This document shows positions 33,490 to 46,375 of a stretch of DNA of 64,000 nucleotides, one piece after another. Source of the stretch: Arcuatula senhousia (taxonomy: Eukaryota; Mollusca; Bivalvia; Mytilida; Mytilidae). Each line of letters starts with the position of its first letter. The stretch's first letter is position 1. A model generated the notes under the pieces. The model worked only from the letters and a program-made list of their open reading frames with translations, ran no database searches and was not told the DNA's origin. Location of the stretch: NCBI GenBank assembly GCA_963971305.1, contig OZ020313.1:23447260-23511259 (forward strand), in the 5' to 3' direction. A program made the position numbers and the translations under genes.

Positions 33490-34625
33490 AGGAACAACAT
33501 AACAAGACTCTGGCTCCCATGAGCCTGAATCGCTTACCTGATCCTTAAGCCATAAGAGGTCATCTGACAACTTGGACCCAATGGAGACTTTTGTACAGCT
33601 TAATGAGTTGAAGGTTTTAGCCGGCAACGGTTTTTTTTTCTATCTGCAATAGTCTTCATTTTTTAGAGCAAACACATGGAAAACGCTAGTTTGAGCCACA
33701 ACCCCTGTAAGGAGTTATCTGACAGCTTCGACCCAATGGAGACTTTTGTAGAATTTAATGAGCCGAAGGTTGAAGCAAGCAACAGCTTTTTCCTATCTGC
33801 AATAGAGTTCTTTCTATGAAGGGCAAAAACATGGAAAAACGCTATTTTTGACCTTCAAAGGGTTATTACCCCTATAAAGGGTCATCTGACAGCTTCGACC
33901 TAATGAAGTCTTTTGTATATAGCTTAATGAGCAGAAGGTTTAAACAAGCAACAGCTTTTTTCTATCTGCAATAGTTTTCATCCTATAGGGGAAAACGTAA
34001 AAACAGCTAATTTTTACCTTTAAAGGGTCATAATCTCTAGAAGGGGTTATCTGACAGCTACGACCAAATGGAGACTTTTGTAGAGCTTAATGAGCTGCAG
34101 GTTTAAGCAATTCAAGCAACAGCTTTTCTCTATCTGCAATAGTTTTCATTATAAAAGGCAAAAAAAAAACGCCATTTTTGACCTTCGTATGGCCATAACT
34201 CCTATTAGGGGTCGCCTGACAGCTTCGACCAAATGGAAACTATTGAGGCACTGAATGTGCTGAAGGTTTTGCAAGCAACAGCTATTCTCTAGCTGCAACA
34301 GTTCTTATTTTGTAGGGCAAAAACTTTTAAAAAAAACACTCTTTTTAATCTTTAGAAGGGTCATAACCTCTAGATCTATAAGGGGTCATCTGACAGCTTC
34401 GACCCAATGGAGACTTTTGTAGATCGATCTTTTGATGCTGAAGATGAATAAAATGAAACACAATTTTTGTGTAGAATACCCTAAGGATCAATCATACTAA
34501 GTTTCATTAGATTCTATTCAGCAGTTTCAGAGGAGATGATTTTTGAAAATAATTTTATTGTTAACCGACGGCGACGACAGACGACAAGTGATGGTAATAG
34601 CTGACGGTCCAGCTGAGCTAAAAAT
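33490..34625 (+). repeat. Tandem repeat, 155-177 bp period, six copies
   Basis: CTGACAGCTTCGACC-like starts at about 33564, 33719, 33896, 34051, 34216 and 34390. Each unit has AATGGAGACTTTTGTAGA, a TTAATGAGC-GAAGGTTT segment, GCAACAGCTTTTT-TCTATCTGCAATAG and a purine-rich AAAAACGC stretch. A conserved tail follows (GTTTCATTAGATTCTATTCA, ACCGACGGCGACGACAGACG, AGCTGAGCTAAAA). Resembles a common bivalve repeat. Non-coding. Confidence 0.75.
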
Positions 34626-36414
34626 GCTTTTTGTATGATTGTTGTTGCTGCTTTATTGCCATAATTGTTATCAAGTCAGTAAAAACAATTAGTTAAGAAT
34701 TTGACCATTCTATAATGCATCGTGAAGCAATATTATCAGTGCAACTATTTGATTTTTTAATGTAAATTTTATCACACCTTTTTATCAAGTCAATTAAACA
34801 ATGTTTTATACAAATGCACTAGTACTAAATGAAAAACTTAATTATCAATCTATAAAAGTAGTTATCATCATATCATGCCTTTTGTAATATCTGCAATGCT
34901 GCATTGTGCAATAGTGCAACTTTTTGTTTGATTTTTCTGTTGTAAAGAAAATTTATCAATAAAATGAATCATTTATGAATCTTTATATGTCGTCATCAGT
35001 TTGCATTATGCAATTGTGCAACAATCACACGAGAATGGGCCTGCACTTAAACGTAAAACTATACAACTTAAAAGTCTGTGTAATAAACGGACCTCGAGAC
35101 ACCCTGGTACGTTTACTGATATTTGATATCCCTTTAACAACACACCCCGGATTTTCTATAGAACCTAGCTCGGATTGTTGTATCATATGCATTTAGACTT
35201 ATTTTGGTGAATTATTTAGGATATAAAGTGTCGCAGACACTGTTCTATGGCCTACATACGTCACTAAACACCGGGGGTATATTCTAAATTTAGACACTTG
35301 TCTATATTTGCTGGTCCAATTAAAATTTGACAATGACGTACAAGTATTCCAGTCAGGTTTGATAAAGTGGAATTGTATCATGTCTGCATATATGTATTTT
35401 TACTTTTTCCTGACATTGTTGGTTTTAGATAGACTCTACCGTTGCCCGAATTATTCAAGAACCTTTGCCCAGATCACATTTCAATAAGATTTTTCAAAGT
35501 TATTAAAAGACAATCATGCCCAATATCGCCTTAAAAGATAAAATGAAGCCAAAGTGAATCTTCTCTGCTTGTACACTGACTGGAAAAGCCAATTCGAAAT
35601 AGGTTAGGTTACCGGTTCCGGAGTCGCCTAAAGGAAATTAAAAACCGATTTAAGTCCACCGACGCTAGGAGATGAAACCAGAAGCCGTCTCAGAGAATTA
35701 TTAACAGAGACTGTTAAATTGAACAGAACTCTACTGGTACGAAAACGGCAACGAGAAACGAGAAAAAAAAACAGCTAACGCAAGACACGACAATAACACT
35801 AATCACTTGCATGGTACTTGCATGGTACAACAGTCCACATAGATACCAACTTTATAGAAAGTGAAATAGACCTACGAAACACAGAATATATGGTAAAAAA
35901 ACTCGTATCGATGGGCACATTCAAAAGTCTAAAATAAACACTGGGCAAATAAATGCTGAGGAACCATTGCAGAACAGGTTTCAATTTGAAAGTCTTCTCT
36001 TGTTAGGGGTAGTCAAGAAAGTCACATTTAGACAACTGATAGCCAAAAAAAACCGGCCACAGTCGCCACAGTCTAAAGTATACACTCAGCAGGCAAAGGA
36101 GGAAAGACAAAATCTGGGAAACCACTATAGCTTTTCAAAAGAAGGCAAAAGCCCGCATATCAAAATAGATTTTGCAGGAAGGACAAATGAAATCCAAAGA
36201 TGTGAAAAATCATGTTATACCATGGAAATAATAAATAAACCATGGAATAATAAATAAACCAAGTTATACCATGGAAGCTACTAACTCTGGAGGTAGTGTG
36301 TCATGTGCTGGACGACTCATTGCAGACGTTGTGTATTAATTGTCGCTACAGAGCGATGTTTTCCTATAGATGATAATGAGGTTCGCGACACTGACCACAT
36401 AAACAAGCGACAAT
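34626..36414. other. Intergenic, possible degraded element
   Basis: 35660-36257 has scattered plus-strand coding-like stretches (GDETRSRLRELL, TVKLNRTLLVRKRQRE, then a 96-codon frame at 35967) broken by stops. It may be a decayed mobile element. Not assigned. Confidence 0.35.
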
Positions 36415-36610
36415 CTAAAAAGACCACAACGAAAAACATCCAGCAGCCTTCAACGAGGCCAGCAGGCGCTGCTCACTCTTTTGCGATTGACCCAAGGTCA
36501 AAATACATGTAAAATACATGCATATGTGTATACAATTCAAGTCTAGTAATGAAATAGTCAAAGAAAGACCCCCTTTATAAACAAGAAACAGAAAACACCA
36601 AAATAACAAA
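36415..36610. repeat. Dispersed repeat D, copy 4
   Basis: ACATCCAGCAGCCTTCAACG, CAGGCGCTGCTCACTC, ATAGTCAAAGAAAGACC and ACAAGAAACAGAAAACACC align with 6040-6330 and 13805-13995. Confidence 0.6.
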
Positions 36611-38762
36611 TACAAACAAAAGCTTTGTCAAGGATTCATGGCTTAGGATATAACCATACAAAATGTGGCGTGGGTAATGCAATCGTCGACTGATTATAGC
36701 TCCAACGAGAAATATTGCAAATAAACGTCAAATTAAAACAATTAAAACAACCATGCTTTCTGCTATTCCTAAGTTGTTCAAACCATGAGGGATTTCCGTT
36801 TAATTAGACTAAGACATGTAATATTTATACGATTTTAATAGAAAACTTCACTACAAATGCGGGTTTTTTTTTACATTTAACATTACTGATTCTTAAACTC
36901 GTTGATAAATGCAGATATAAACGTGATTACACCTTATTAATAAAAGACCTTATCCATCAATACCCCGATGTCAATACAAAACGAACGTCGTGTGAATGGA
37001 TAGTCAATATTGTACCTTTGGCATCAGGTTTCATTTCTAAAGATTTAATCAAACTGTAATATGACTATATTTTTATTCAATATTTGAAGTACGACTCGGT
37101 CAATGACACGATTTTTTTTAGGTTAAGGGAAAACAGATTGAAAACTTACACTTGTAGCCGTAACAAGGTCAGAAATTGAGGGCCATGACTCGACCCTTAG
37201 TTAGAAAAGATGAATGTTTTTTTCGGCCTTATCTGTACCGTTTTTTGCAGCCGAAACTATTTTATTGCAATATCATTATACCTTTGAATATTTTTAAAAC
37301 GACCCGGTCAATGACATCCGAAAATAAAGGTTACTAAAACAATCTGAACACCTCCACGTGTGATGTTTTTCTAGCTCTAGAAACTCTCCGGAAATAATAA
37401 GTCTTTGTTTCCTTATAGTTTTTGTCTCGAGCGTTTCTGCTGAGTTGACTACACGATATAATTCAGTACAGCATCACTTTCAAACACTTTTCAAGACGAC
37501 ACGCGGGAAATCACAAATTCGATAAAAGAATAGTAACTGATGAAAATATTTACATGTAAATCTAGCTGGCTTACAATTAATTTACGCGGAAAGTTAATAG
37601 ATTAACGCAAACTATCCGGGTGAAATGCATTTTTTATCAGATTTGTTTCTGTTTAAAATGAAACATTTTTTGTTATTTTCTCTTCTTGTAAAATGCTTTT
37701 GTAATCTTAAACTTGCCTGATATCGTTATGCTTAGATGTTTCAGTAAACTACATGTACTCCATACTTGTTTTAATCTGGACTTTATACAATTGTCCTACT
37801 TTAGTTTATCTGTTGTGCGTATGTGTTAGATACGATAATACATGTATGTCAAAAATACTTGTGTTGTTTAGGTGTTTGTTGGTGCGGATAAAAGCTAAAT
37901 TGTAACTTCTGAAGTTTTAGCCTATGTTTTGCTACTAAGTTCTATCAAAACTCACCAAACTGAATGTTAACATAAGATATATACATCAAATTGATGTCAC
38001 AGAGGTCGCTTGAAAGTTTCGCGAAATCCATTGAGTAGCTAGTTTAAATTGTTGTGGATAATCAAGAGATGGTTACCCTGAAGTGTAACGGACCGGACGG
38101 GTGGACAAACAGACCCGGGTTACAATAGATTAAAAAGTTTGCAATGCATCTACATCAAGCTTTCGGTCATTTTGTTCTCTTTCTTAAAACGACGTATCAG
38201 AGTGATTTTCTCAAAACCTCTCGCATTGGAAGGGGAAATCAAATCTGCCATGCATAAGAGTTCAGAATACAGCGGCGGGTAAGACCGCGTTGACTGCATA
38301 CCTTAGAAATGACTTTTCTGGTCGCACTTTGCTATAAAGATTTCCTAGCATACAAGTTTATCATAAACATGTATTGGTTAAACCATTTCAATTTCAAAGC
38401 CATTCCCTCTTCCCTCATCCACTAGCTGGATGCTCTTTGAATAATATCAATAATTAAGGATATAAAAAATTAGAATAGCAAGTTTGTAGAATGTATTTAG
38501 GACAACAATTGTTTAGCTTGAAATTTCAACTCAATTTTATAAATTTTATTTATTAAAAGAACCAATGGAGAAGAAAATACAAAAGAGAGAATGGGTTTTG
38601 TGAAGTTTGTTTTAAATGTAACCCTCCTTTGACTTTGAACAAAGCAATATAGAGCACTCAGCATGCTCAGTTAAATTTTGCTTTAATAACTATTCAAAGT
38701 TTTACCTTTCTTGGTATGAAAATTACAATACAAATAATAAGCATGTGATATTTTTTCAAAGC
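36611..38762. other. Intergenic, nothing recognised
   Basis: Only a weak internal similarity was seen: CGACTCGGTCAATGACA near 37092 and CGACCCGGTCAATGACA near 37300, about 210 bp apart. Confidence 0.45.
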
Positions 38763-38990
38763 TTATATAACTTCCTCTTTAATATAATAGTAACCCCAAA
38801 ATACAGTAGTACAAATGAATGTATGAAAGGTCCTTGCAAAGTATATATCATTAGGAAACCAACGCATGGGAAGGAAAAGTAAGTATGTTCCAATATGTGC
38901 CGCCTTCGAAATGAGGCTAATGCCTTTCAGAATCTCCTTTGCTCCTCTAAATTGTTCGTTTTCTTGAACTAATTGATAATAAATGACAAA
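38763..38990 (-). CDS. Possible terminal exon of an unknown membrane protein
   Basis: A minus-strand open stretch ending in TAA at 38763 could start after an acceptor-like ATCAATTAG near 38970. It would encode about 70 residues with two hydrophobic segments (HIGTYLLFLPMRWF and HTFICTTVFWGYYYI). The upstream part of the same frame overlaps a dispersed repeat. I do not recognise the family, and no partner exon is visible before the duplicated region. A chance open frame is quite possible. Confidence 0.2.
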   Translation of the reverse strand, partial: FVIYYQLVQENEQFRGAKEILKGISLISKAAHIGTYLLFLPMRWFPNDIYFARTFHTFICTTVFWGYYYIKEEVI

Positions 38991-39344
38991 ATAAGTCTTT
39001 GGAGAGCAGAGACGTACAAATGAGGCATCCAATGTCATAAGTCCGAAACGCCAGAGACAAATTAGTCAACAAAATCGAGAACCGCTAGAAGAAACAAACA
39101 ACATACAAACAAACAAAAACCAACTGAATTGCAATCATTGTGAACTCAGGTGTCCCGGAAGGGTTAGCTATGAGTTGCTTCTTAATGTACCAAGACTATT
39201 GCGATGGCCGATACAAAATAATTGTAACTGCAATTTTCACTTTTTGTTGTTTTAAGGAACCAACAAAAAATGGAAATTTATAAGTTGTGAATCTTAATGG
39301 AATATGCACTTCGGGATAACTAATTGTTTTAATAATGATAATAA

Positions 39345-39820
39345 TAATAATAACTTTATTGTCATATAAATCATATTACACATGATTTGTTACAGAAATA
39401 AAAACAGAGAAGTACAAATAAACGACAAAATAAAGTCTATGAGACTCCTATCCTCAGTTCTGACGACCGTTTAATGAAGGAGGCAAGGCTCAGAGTTTGC
39501 CGAAAATTTGTAGGAGATAGTATTTTAATTAAATTATCATGATCAGAGGTATTAGTGGGATTTACATTCACAATATTGAAATCTGTCAGTAATTTATTTC
39601 TATAATCTTGGTTGTGGTTGCAATATAAAAAGAAGTGGCGTTCATCGTCTATACTATTTTGATTACAAAAGGCACAAAGACGTTGTTCTCGGGGAACTTT
39701 TTTATATCTTCCTCGCTCTATGTCTAAAAGTTTAATGCTATTTAAAGAAATTAAAAAAGATTTAAAGTTATTAAGAGTTCTCATCATTTTATTTGATGAT
39801 TGATTTTTTAGAATCCTCAT
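39345..39820 (-). mobile_element. LINE 3' fragment in copy 1
   Basis: Minus strand 39820-39437 encodes a LINE C-terminus: LLDIERGRYKKVPREQRLC, FCNQNSIDDERHFFLYCNHN, SPTNFRQTLSLASFIKRS, ending SELRIGVS. It is closely related to the C-terminus of the LINE at 44625-46280. A 3' UTR with a TTATTATTATT-type tail follows to about 39345. The coding part stops near the MITE at 39855. Its duplicate is 48489-48964. Confidence 0.85.
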
Positions 39821-39854
39821 TCGATTGACATAATTTCTATATAAAAAAACATTA

Positions 39855-40007
39855 CAGACCTGTCAAGTGTCACGCAACTTGCATGAGACTCACGCATCCA
39901 GTCGGCAATTTGGCGGCAAATTCCTTTGATCTTTTATTTTTTTCCTTTGATTTTTCAATTTTTCGTCGAAACTCACGCATGCAGCTCATAAAAACTTGAC
40001 AGCCCTG
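39855..40007 (-). mobile_element. 153-bp MITE, copy 1
   Basis: Ends CAGACCTGTCAAG and CTTGACAGCCCTG form imperfect terminal inverted repeats (11 of 13). The interior contains TGAGACTCACGCATCC and AATTTGGCGGCAAATTCC. Its length is identical to the copies in the TMEM117 introns. I see no target duplication for this copy. The assembly duplicate is 48999-49151. Confidence 0.75.
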
Positions 40008-42245
40008 AAACAACCACAATATTTTTGAAGTCAAGATTTTATTGCTGTCAATATTAGTGTTACCAGACTGACAGAAGTTGTACATGTAGATGTCCAAGCA
40101 ATAAAGCACTGTTTTAGGGATTTATATATGTACATAAGTATAGAATACAATGCCGGAAAAGAAAAATGGTACCCAGGAGCCATTTGCTTTCGGAATATTG
40201 GCATTGCTCAATATTATTTGTTATTCCTTTTGAATATTTGCATGTATAAACAAATAGTTTAAAGTGTGTCGTGTCTAATGTAATTGGGTGCATTGTAGAA
40301 CATTTGCAATCATTACAAGTCAAATACTAGAACGATTTCTTTCTTCCGGTACAAGTATACTAAAAGGCGGGGGAGGAATGAACACAATGAATCAAATATC
40401 TTAATGTTCGTCTAAGTCATGAATAATGACACAATATTGACAGTAAATGTGTGTTTTATTTGTGCATTATAAATGTTTACAAAGTATACGGCTAGGAAAC
40501 GTTAAACAAATGCAAATGTACCGCTCCTATACCATGGAATCTTTGTAACTTTATACCAAGGCACCATAATTGCCCCATAATTGGTAGTCAAGATAATCAT
40601 GACATTATCATGGGGTTTTTGTCATTTGGACTTTTTTAGATCCACAAAGACGTAAGAAGTCAAACGTCAAAAACTATTTTAACTTCCAAGAGAGCATAAT
40701 TATTTGGACAACATGATTGGGAACAACATTATATTTTGTATCCCTAATTGGGATGTGTTTGCATTAATAAATAAAAAATCAAATAATACCCCAAAAAAAG
40801 TATTTTCGTTAACATAGAAAGGAAAAGCCGATGGGGCATCCGAATGTCGAAGTCCGAAATGGCAGAGACAAAACCAGAAAACACAAACAAGGACAGGACG
40901 AAAAATCTGACAACATATAAAACACGGAAACACAAAAACCACTAAATATTGATCAATTAACAACACGAACTCTGTCGTAATAATGAGAGTGTAAGAAGAG
41001 TACGCGGTTCCTGTCTGCTATAGCAGCACACCCGTCGCGCTGCCAATTTCCAATTCAAGGTGTCAAATCCGGTAAAGGAAGACAAAACAAAACCCTATGG
41101 CAAACCAACATCTGCACTTATTTGATCAGATGAGATAGAAATCTCATATTTGACTAAGAGTGCATGATGTCTACCGTAAAATTTCTTGAGAGTGACGACA
41201 GCAACCGATGAACAACACAAATTTGGGTCAAAGGTGCATTTTGTTAATAATTAAACGACATACGAAACCTACTTCTCATGTCCTTTATAACTAAGCATGC
41301 ATGGCTCGGGCATGCAATATCCTGGGCTGCATTTTTAAATCTCTAACCTGTTTACACCACCTTGCCTTGCCACAAGAGAATTGTCAAAATCTAGGAACTT
41401 TGTCGTTTCAAGCGATAACTCTACTGTTTTGTTTTCTAAAACATCTTTTAAAGATAGAAGTTTAGACCATGGTCCAATTATGCAGTTAATTTGATTTCCT
41501 TATTGATAATAAACATTTTATGCCAGAGCTTGAATAAAATTTTCTGTTGTCTCCGTTGCCGACTTCAGCTTTTGGACCAAAGTTATAAGAATTAAATCGC
41601 ATGTGGTGTGTCTCAAAAGGTTTTCTATCGATATAGTCATACAGATTTGTAGAAAAATTCGAAATTATCTCAGATGAAATGATTCTTGATTGTTTGAAAC
41701 ATATAATTGTTTTTTTATCTGATGTTTGTTGTTTAAAATGCCTCTCTTTTGTGTCTCACAACCGTGTTGTGTTTTGTGTTGAACTACCGGGTCGTTAGAT
41801 CGCAAACTGACACAGAAAGAGAGAGATTTGGTGCTATAAAACCCAACATTTCTTTTAAACTGCCTGTACCGAGTCAGAACCATTGCGATCTCCATTTTTT
41901 CTGATGTGTCTTGCCTTGCGTTTCATTTGTCTTTTCTTCTTAGACATTTGAGACTGATCATTTTATTTCTTTAGTTTTTTTATGTTTTGTATATGCAAAT
42001 ACATCAAATTTTAATAAAAATTTCCTCTTCAATTTAATTAGATACCTAGATTGTTGGATGACGATTTCGTCCAAATGTGTATATATATAATAATAAGTGT
42101 ACTGTATCACACAGCTAATAATTATTTTCTTAGCTGTCCAATAACATGAAAAATAGGGCATCTAAATAAATGGAACATTAAATGAAAACCCGCAATGATA
42201 GTCAACAATAGTTAAATATATTTGTATAATATACTAATATATATG

Positions 42246-42248
<3 letters not shown>
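40008..42248. other. Intergenic within duplicated block
   Basis: No gene. A dispersed repeat lies at about 40820-40950 (ATCCGAATGTCGAAGTCCG, GAAAACACAAACAAGGACAG), related to 38990-39120 and 43920-44010. A diverged relative of repeat E lies at about 41700-41960. Short open frames show no motif. Confidence 0.5.

Positions 42249-42277
<29 letters not shown>
42249..42277. repeat. (AG)n microsatellite
   Basis: Uninterrupted AG dinucleotide run of 29 bp. The duplicate is at 51393-51421. Confidence 0.95.
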
Positions 42278-42278
<1 letters not shown>

Positions 42279-42589
42279 GGGAAAGAAATGAGTTATCTTT
42301 GACCACCGAATCAAATTGCTTCACGTCTTTCTTGGATTTGCACCTCGAATTTGACCCAGGTGGTCATCTCAGTACAAAAAATTACGATTAAAGAGACGAT
42401 TTAAATTTTCAAATTATTAATTTTCCTAATCTTCAGAGCAATATACCTACTTCCCCTGCATACGGTGTTTACATTTCACAACTTATTCGATATGCCAGAG
42501 CTTGCACACATTTCACAGACTTTTTTATCAGACACCGATTTCTTTGTGACCGACTTTTGGAGCAGGGCTATAAGAAAATACGATCCCTA

Positions 42590-42960
42590 AAAAAATTCTT
42601 TCTTCGTTATCAGCCACTAGTAGAAAAGTTCAAAAATAAGTTAAAAGATATGGTAGTTAATTGTTTTAATTAGTGTTTGACTGGTCTGCTGTACTGAGAT
42701 GATCACCTCAATATCCCTATTGTGTCTCACAACTATGTTGTGTTCTATGGTCATAACCGGATCCTAAGATCGCAATGGTAGAGGGAGGTTTGGCGCCATA
42801 AAACCTGGTTTAACCCACCATTTCGTTTGAAATGCCTATACCAAGTCAGAACCATTGCGATCCACCAATTCTCCGGTATGACTGATTCGTTTTTGTCATT
42901 TTCTCTGGACTATGAGATTGATCATTCAAGTTCGGTAGTTTTGTTATTACCTTTATTTTC
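42590..42960 (+). repeat. Dispersed repeat E, copy 2
   Basis: High similarity to 12362-12730 over the whole length. The assembly duplicate is 51734-52104. The 119-codon frame starting at 42827 runs from this repeat into unrelated sequence and has no motif. Confidence 0.7.
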
Positions 42961-44399
42961 TTGGACCAGAAAATTCCATCATTTTCAAATTTTAAAAATT
43001 TACAAAGTGGAGATCTTCAATGTTTTTTTTCGGATCATCTTGAAAATTAAACTTGACCTGTATTTTATTGTACTCAACAGCTGTACACAATATCATTCAA
43101 ATCCTTTAACGCGTTTTCAAGTTATCATTCAGAAACCTTCGGGGGACGGACGGATGGACCGGCCACTTCGTGTGGCGGGGTATTAAAAATACAAAGTCGG
43201 GTTCCGTTATCTCAGCCAAAACCAGGGACCAGGTTTTAATTTTCGAACATATCTTACTTTACATTGAAGAACTCTAGCTGATCTTAAACAATTTTCAGTG
43301 TTTCTTTTTACCCTTAGAAGTTAAGATCGACACATTGCCAAATACAAATTATATGACAATCGTAATCTGTCCGTGTTCTCTATAGCTATACTGTGCAGAA
43401 TATTTTAAAAAAATATATGAGGATATGGATGGGATATTCTCTGTTCTGTATTCTTTTAATTATTTGCCTTTTATCCTCTAAATGTTTTGTCACTTTTATT
43501 ATAATATCATTATTATACCCAAAGGGTTATTATTCTGGAGCTATATCAAAAACAGCGACTTTTCAAAATACCAACATTCGACACAGCGAAATTTGCCATA
43601 GTCGAAACAACGACATATTTCATTAGATTTTCTTAAAATTATGCATCATTTAAACAGAGTCATTAAATTTATGACAAGCATAAAACAAAATGTGCATAGA
43701 TATAGCGTGAAATGAATATAAAAAAAGGATAATATGAAAAATAAATCTATGTAAACATGGTAAAATAGAGATTACTTAAATCTAGACAAACAAGGCTACC
43801 ATAGGGAACTTTGATGAGTTGAGAACCATCAAAAGGATGATTTTGCAGAAGTATTTAAATGAGGATTTGACTTTCAAATGCTTGAAATTACCTAGGAAAT
43901 CTGCTACGTTGAATTTGAAAGAGGCAAAGAGGCACCAATGGCTCATTCGAGTGTCAAAAGTCCGAAAGGGCAACGACGAATCCAGTAAACATGAACAAGA
44001 ACAGCACGAAAATTTAGAAGTGAACTATATGTCACTTGTTAAATTGTATTGTTCAAGTGTAATTAAGTTCTAATCACATAAGCTTCAGGTAGGGGGTGGC
44101 ATATCGATAATTTCTAATTTTAGATTTTGAGGTTAAGATGTATCCATTTTACCTTAAAAAGAAACCCAATGCAGTTTTTTTTTCATTGTAGTTGATGTCC
44201 AGATATTGTTTGACTGGTTATACAGGTAAAGATTATGGCGGGAAATTTTCCCGTACTTTTTTACTGTACAGTGTTACTAAATTTTGACTGGTAATATCTC
44301 CTTAGCCTAAGACTAACTTAAAAAATTAAGTTGTCAAAACAAAGTTTTCTATGGTTGTTTTACCTAATTCTATTAAATTGTTATCTATGTACCACCCTA

Positions 44400-44621
44400 T
44401 ACACAGTATCTGCCTGATTCTTAGAAATTTCTCTCCACATACACGGGACAAACCTTTTTCGTCCTTTCCGAAAGACTAGCATCGTTCCTTGATACCATCC
44501 TCGCAAATGGCGTCAAGAGAGTCGGAAATTTGGTTTATGAAATTTTCACCCCGGACGAGGATCGAACCACAAACCTTGGTGTTGGCAGCCCGACGTGTAA
44601 CCATTTCACTACCGGCTCTCC
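44400..44621 (-). mobile_element. tRNA-derived SINE with A and B boxes
   Basis: Minus-strand reading: the head GAGAGCCGGTAGTGAAATGG gives an A-box-like TAGTGAAATGG, and GGTTCGATCCT (44568-44558) is the B box. Both RNA polymerase III internal promoter boxes are well kept. The body follows (GTGAAAATTTCATAAACC, TTTCCGACTCTCTTGACG, GAGGATGGTATCAAGG, GATGCTAGTCTTTCGG). Shorter-headed relatives are at 23421 and 26030. The assembly duplicate is 53544-53765. Confidence 0.8.
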
Positions 44622-44624
44622 TAA

Positions 44625-46375
44625 ACACTTATTAATAAGTATATACATAAAGCAAACAAAAAAATTTATGCCTGTTTTGTTGATCTTAAAGGGGCCTTTG
44701 ATTCTGTTTGGAGGGAAGGGCTTCTATTCAAGATGGCAAAACTAGGAATTGGTAGAAATCTATATAATGTTTTAAAAAATCAGTTTTCTAAAACAGAATC
44801 TGCTTTGAAATTTGATGATGTTGCTTCCCCATTTTTTGAAATAGATAAAGGAGTACGGCAAGGAGATACAATTAGCCCTACTCTTTTCAATATTTTTATT
44901 AATGATTTAAGTAAAGAAGTTTTAGATAATAGTTGTGAACCACTAAATATATTGAAGTCTCACATAAGTTGTCTTCTCTTTGCAGATGACATAATTTTAT
45001 TGTCAGAGTCTCAAGAAGGACTTCAAAATAGCATAAATAAATTGTCTAATTACTGCGACAAATGGCAGTTAACTGTACATAATAAAAAAACTAAATCCAT
45101 GATATTTAAAAAAAGAAATACTAAACTAGAAAATTCATTTATTCAATATAAAAATAACTCTATTGAGAATGTTTCAGAATACAAATTTCTTGGTACTACT
45201 CTTGGATGCAATGGGAATTTAACCTCAAGTATATTAGATCTAACCAAGAAAGCCAAAAAAGTTCAGTTTACTTTATACTCTAAATTTACATCTATGGGTA
45301 ATGTCCCCATTAATGTTGCATTAAATTTATTTGATGCACTTATTAAACCTATTTTAATGTATAATCTTGATATATGCATGATGGATCAGTATCTTCCATT
45401 TTATAGAGCAAAAATGAGAACAAAAAATACAAATTATCCGGAAGTATTTTTGGATCCATTTACGTTTATAGAAAAAACTTCTTTTGAAAAGGTTCATTTG
45501 ACATATTGTAAATATATCCTTGGTGTTAAACGAAGCTCTTCAAATCTGGCCTCACGTTTAGAACTTGGCCGCTCCCCTATAGAAAAATTTATTAAAATTC
45601 AGTCACTTTTATATTATGCCAGATTACATACTACTAACATTAATCCTCTATTGAAAGAGAGTTTTGATCTGTGCAAGACATTAGATTCTGAGCATATCTA
45701 CTCATGGGTTACTTATATAAAAGATATCATCTCTGACACTGATATTGATGTAAATAAAATTAATTCATGTAAAACATCTAAAAATTTAAAATCAGTCAAA
45801 GCATATGTAAAAAGTGAAATTTCTGAATATTACGATAATATGGCCAACAATAAGATTAAAAACTTAAATGAACAAAATAAATTATTCCTATATAAATCTT
45901 TAAAAACAGATCTTGGAAAAGAACACTATTTATCTCATTATGACTTTGAAACACGCAAAAATATAGCAAAATTTAGAATATCTGACCACTTTCTTGAAAT
46001 TGAACAAGGACGATACAAAAAAATTCCTAGAGATCAACGTTTTTGTAATTATTGTAAAAATCAAAATAGTATTGATGATGAGCTCCACTTTTTTCTTCAT
46101 TGTGACCATAACAAAATTTATAGAAAAATTCTTTTTAAAGACTATGAAATAAACTTTGACCATTCTGACCAATATAATTTAACCAAAATATTATCCCCAA
46201 CAAATTTTAGGCAAACTCAGAGTCTTGCCTCCTTTATAAAACAGTCATCAGAACTGAGGACAGGAGACTCAAAGACTTGATGTTGTCTTTTTTTGTTTAT
46301 TGTCATATATGTATGTAATTATGTCACAAATCATTTAAATGTTGATTTCTTGACAAATAAAGATTGAAATATAAT
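44625..46375 (+). mobile_element. LINE (non-LTR) reverse transcriptase, 5'-truncated, frame intact
   Basis: An uninterrupted frame from 44625 (just after a TAA at 44622) to a TGA at 46278-46280, 551 codons. RT motif A is FVDLKGAFDSV (from 44676). Motif B is GVRQGDTISPTLFNIF. Motif C is LLFADDIILLSES, with the catalytic aspartates present. YKFLGTTLG follows, then a long thumb region and a C-terminal C-x2-C...H-x4-C knuckle (FCNYCKNQNSIDDELHFFLH). The endonuclease and motifs before A are missing. The 3' UTR ends near ACAAATAAAGATTGAAATA. The frame has no stops, so insertion was recent. The SINE abuts its 5' end. The exact clade is not assigned. The duplicate is 53769-55519. Confidence 0.9.

Noticed and set aside
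33490..34625. Regular spaced repeats considered as a CRISPR-like array.
   Set aside because: Units are 155-177 bp, diverged along their whole length and in an animal genome; this is an ordinary tandem repeat.
42827..43186. Open frame of 119 codons (+), with an exact duplicate at 51971.
   Set aside because: It begins in dispersed repeat E, whose other copy at 12594 breaks after about 60 codons, then runs into unrelated sequence. No motif is recognised.
44545..44621. tRNA-like head considered as a genuine tRNA gene (-).
   Set aside because: The A and B boxes are kept, but the body continues into a conserved non-tRNA segment shared with two other loci, which is the structure of a SINE.
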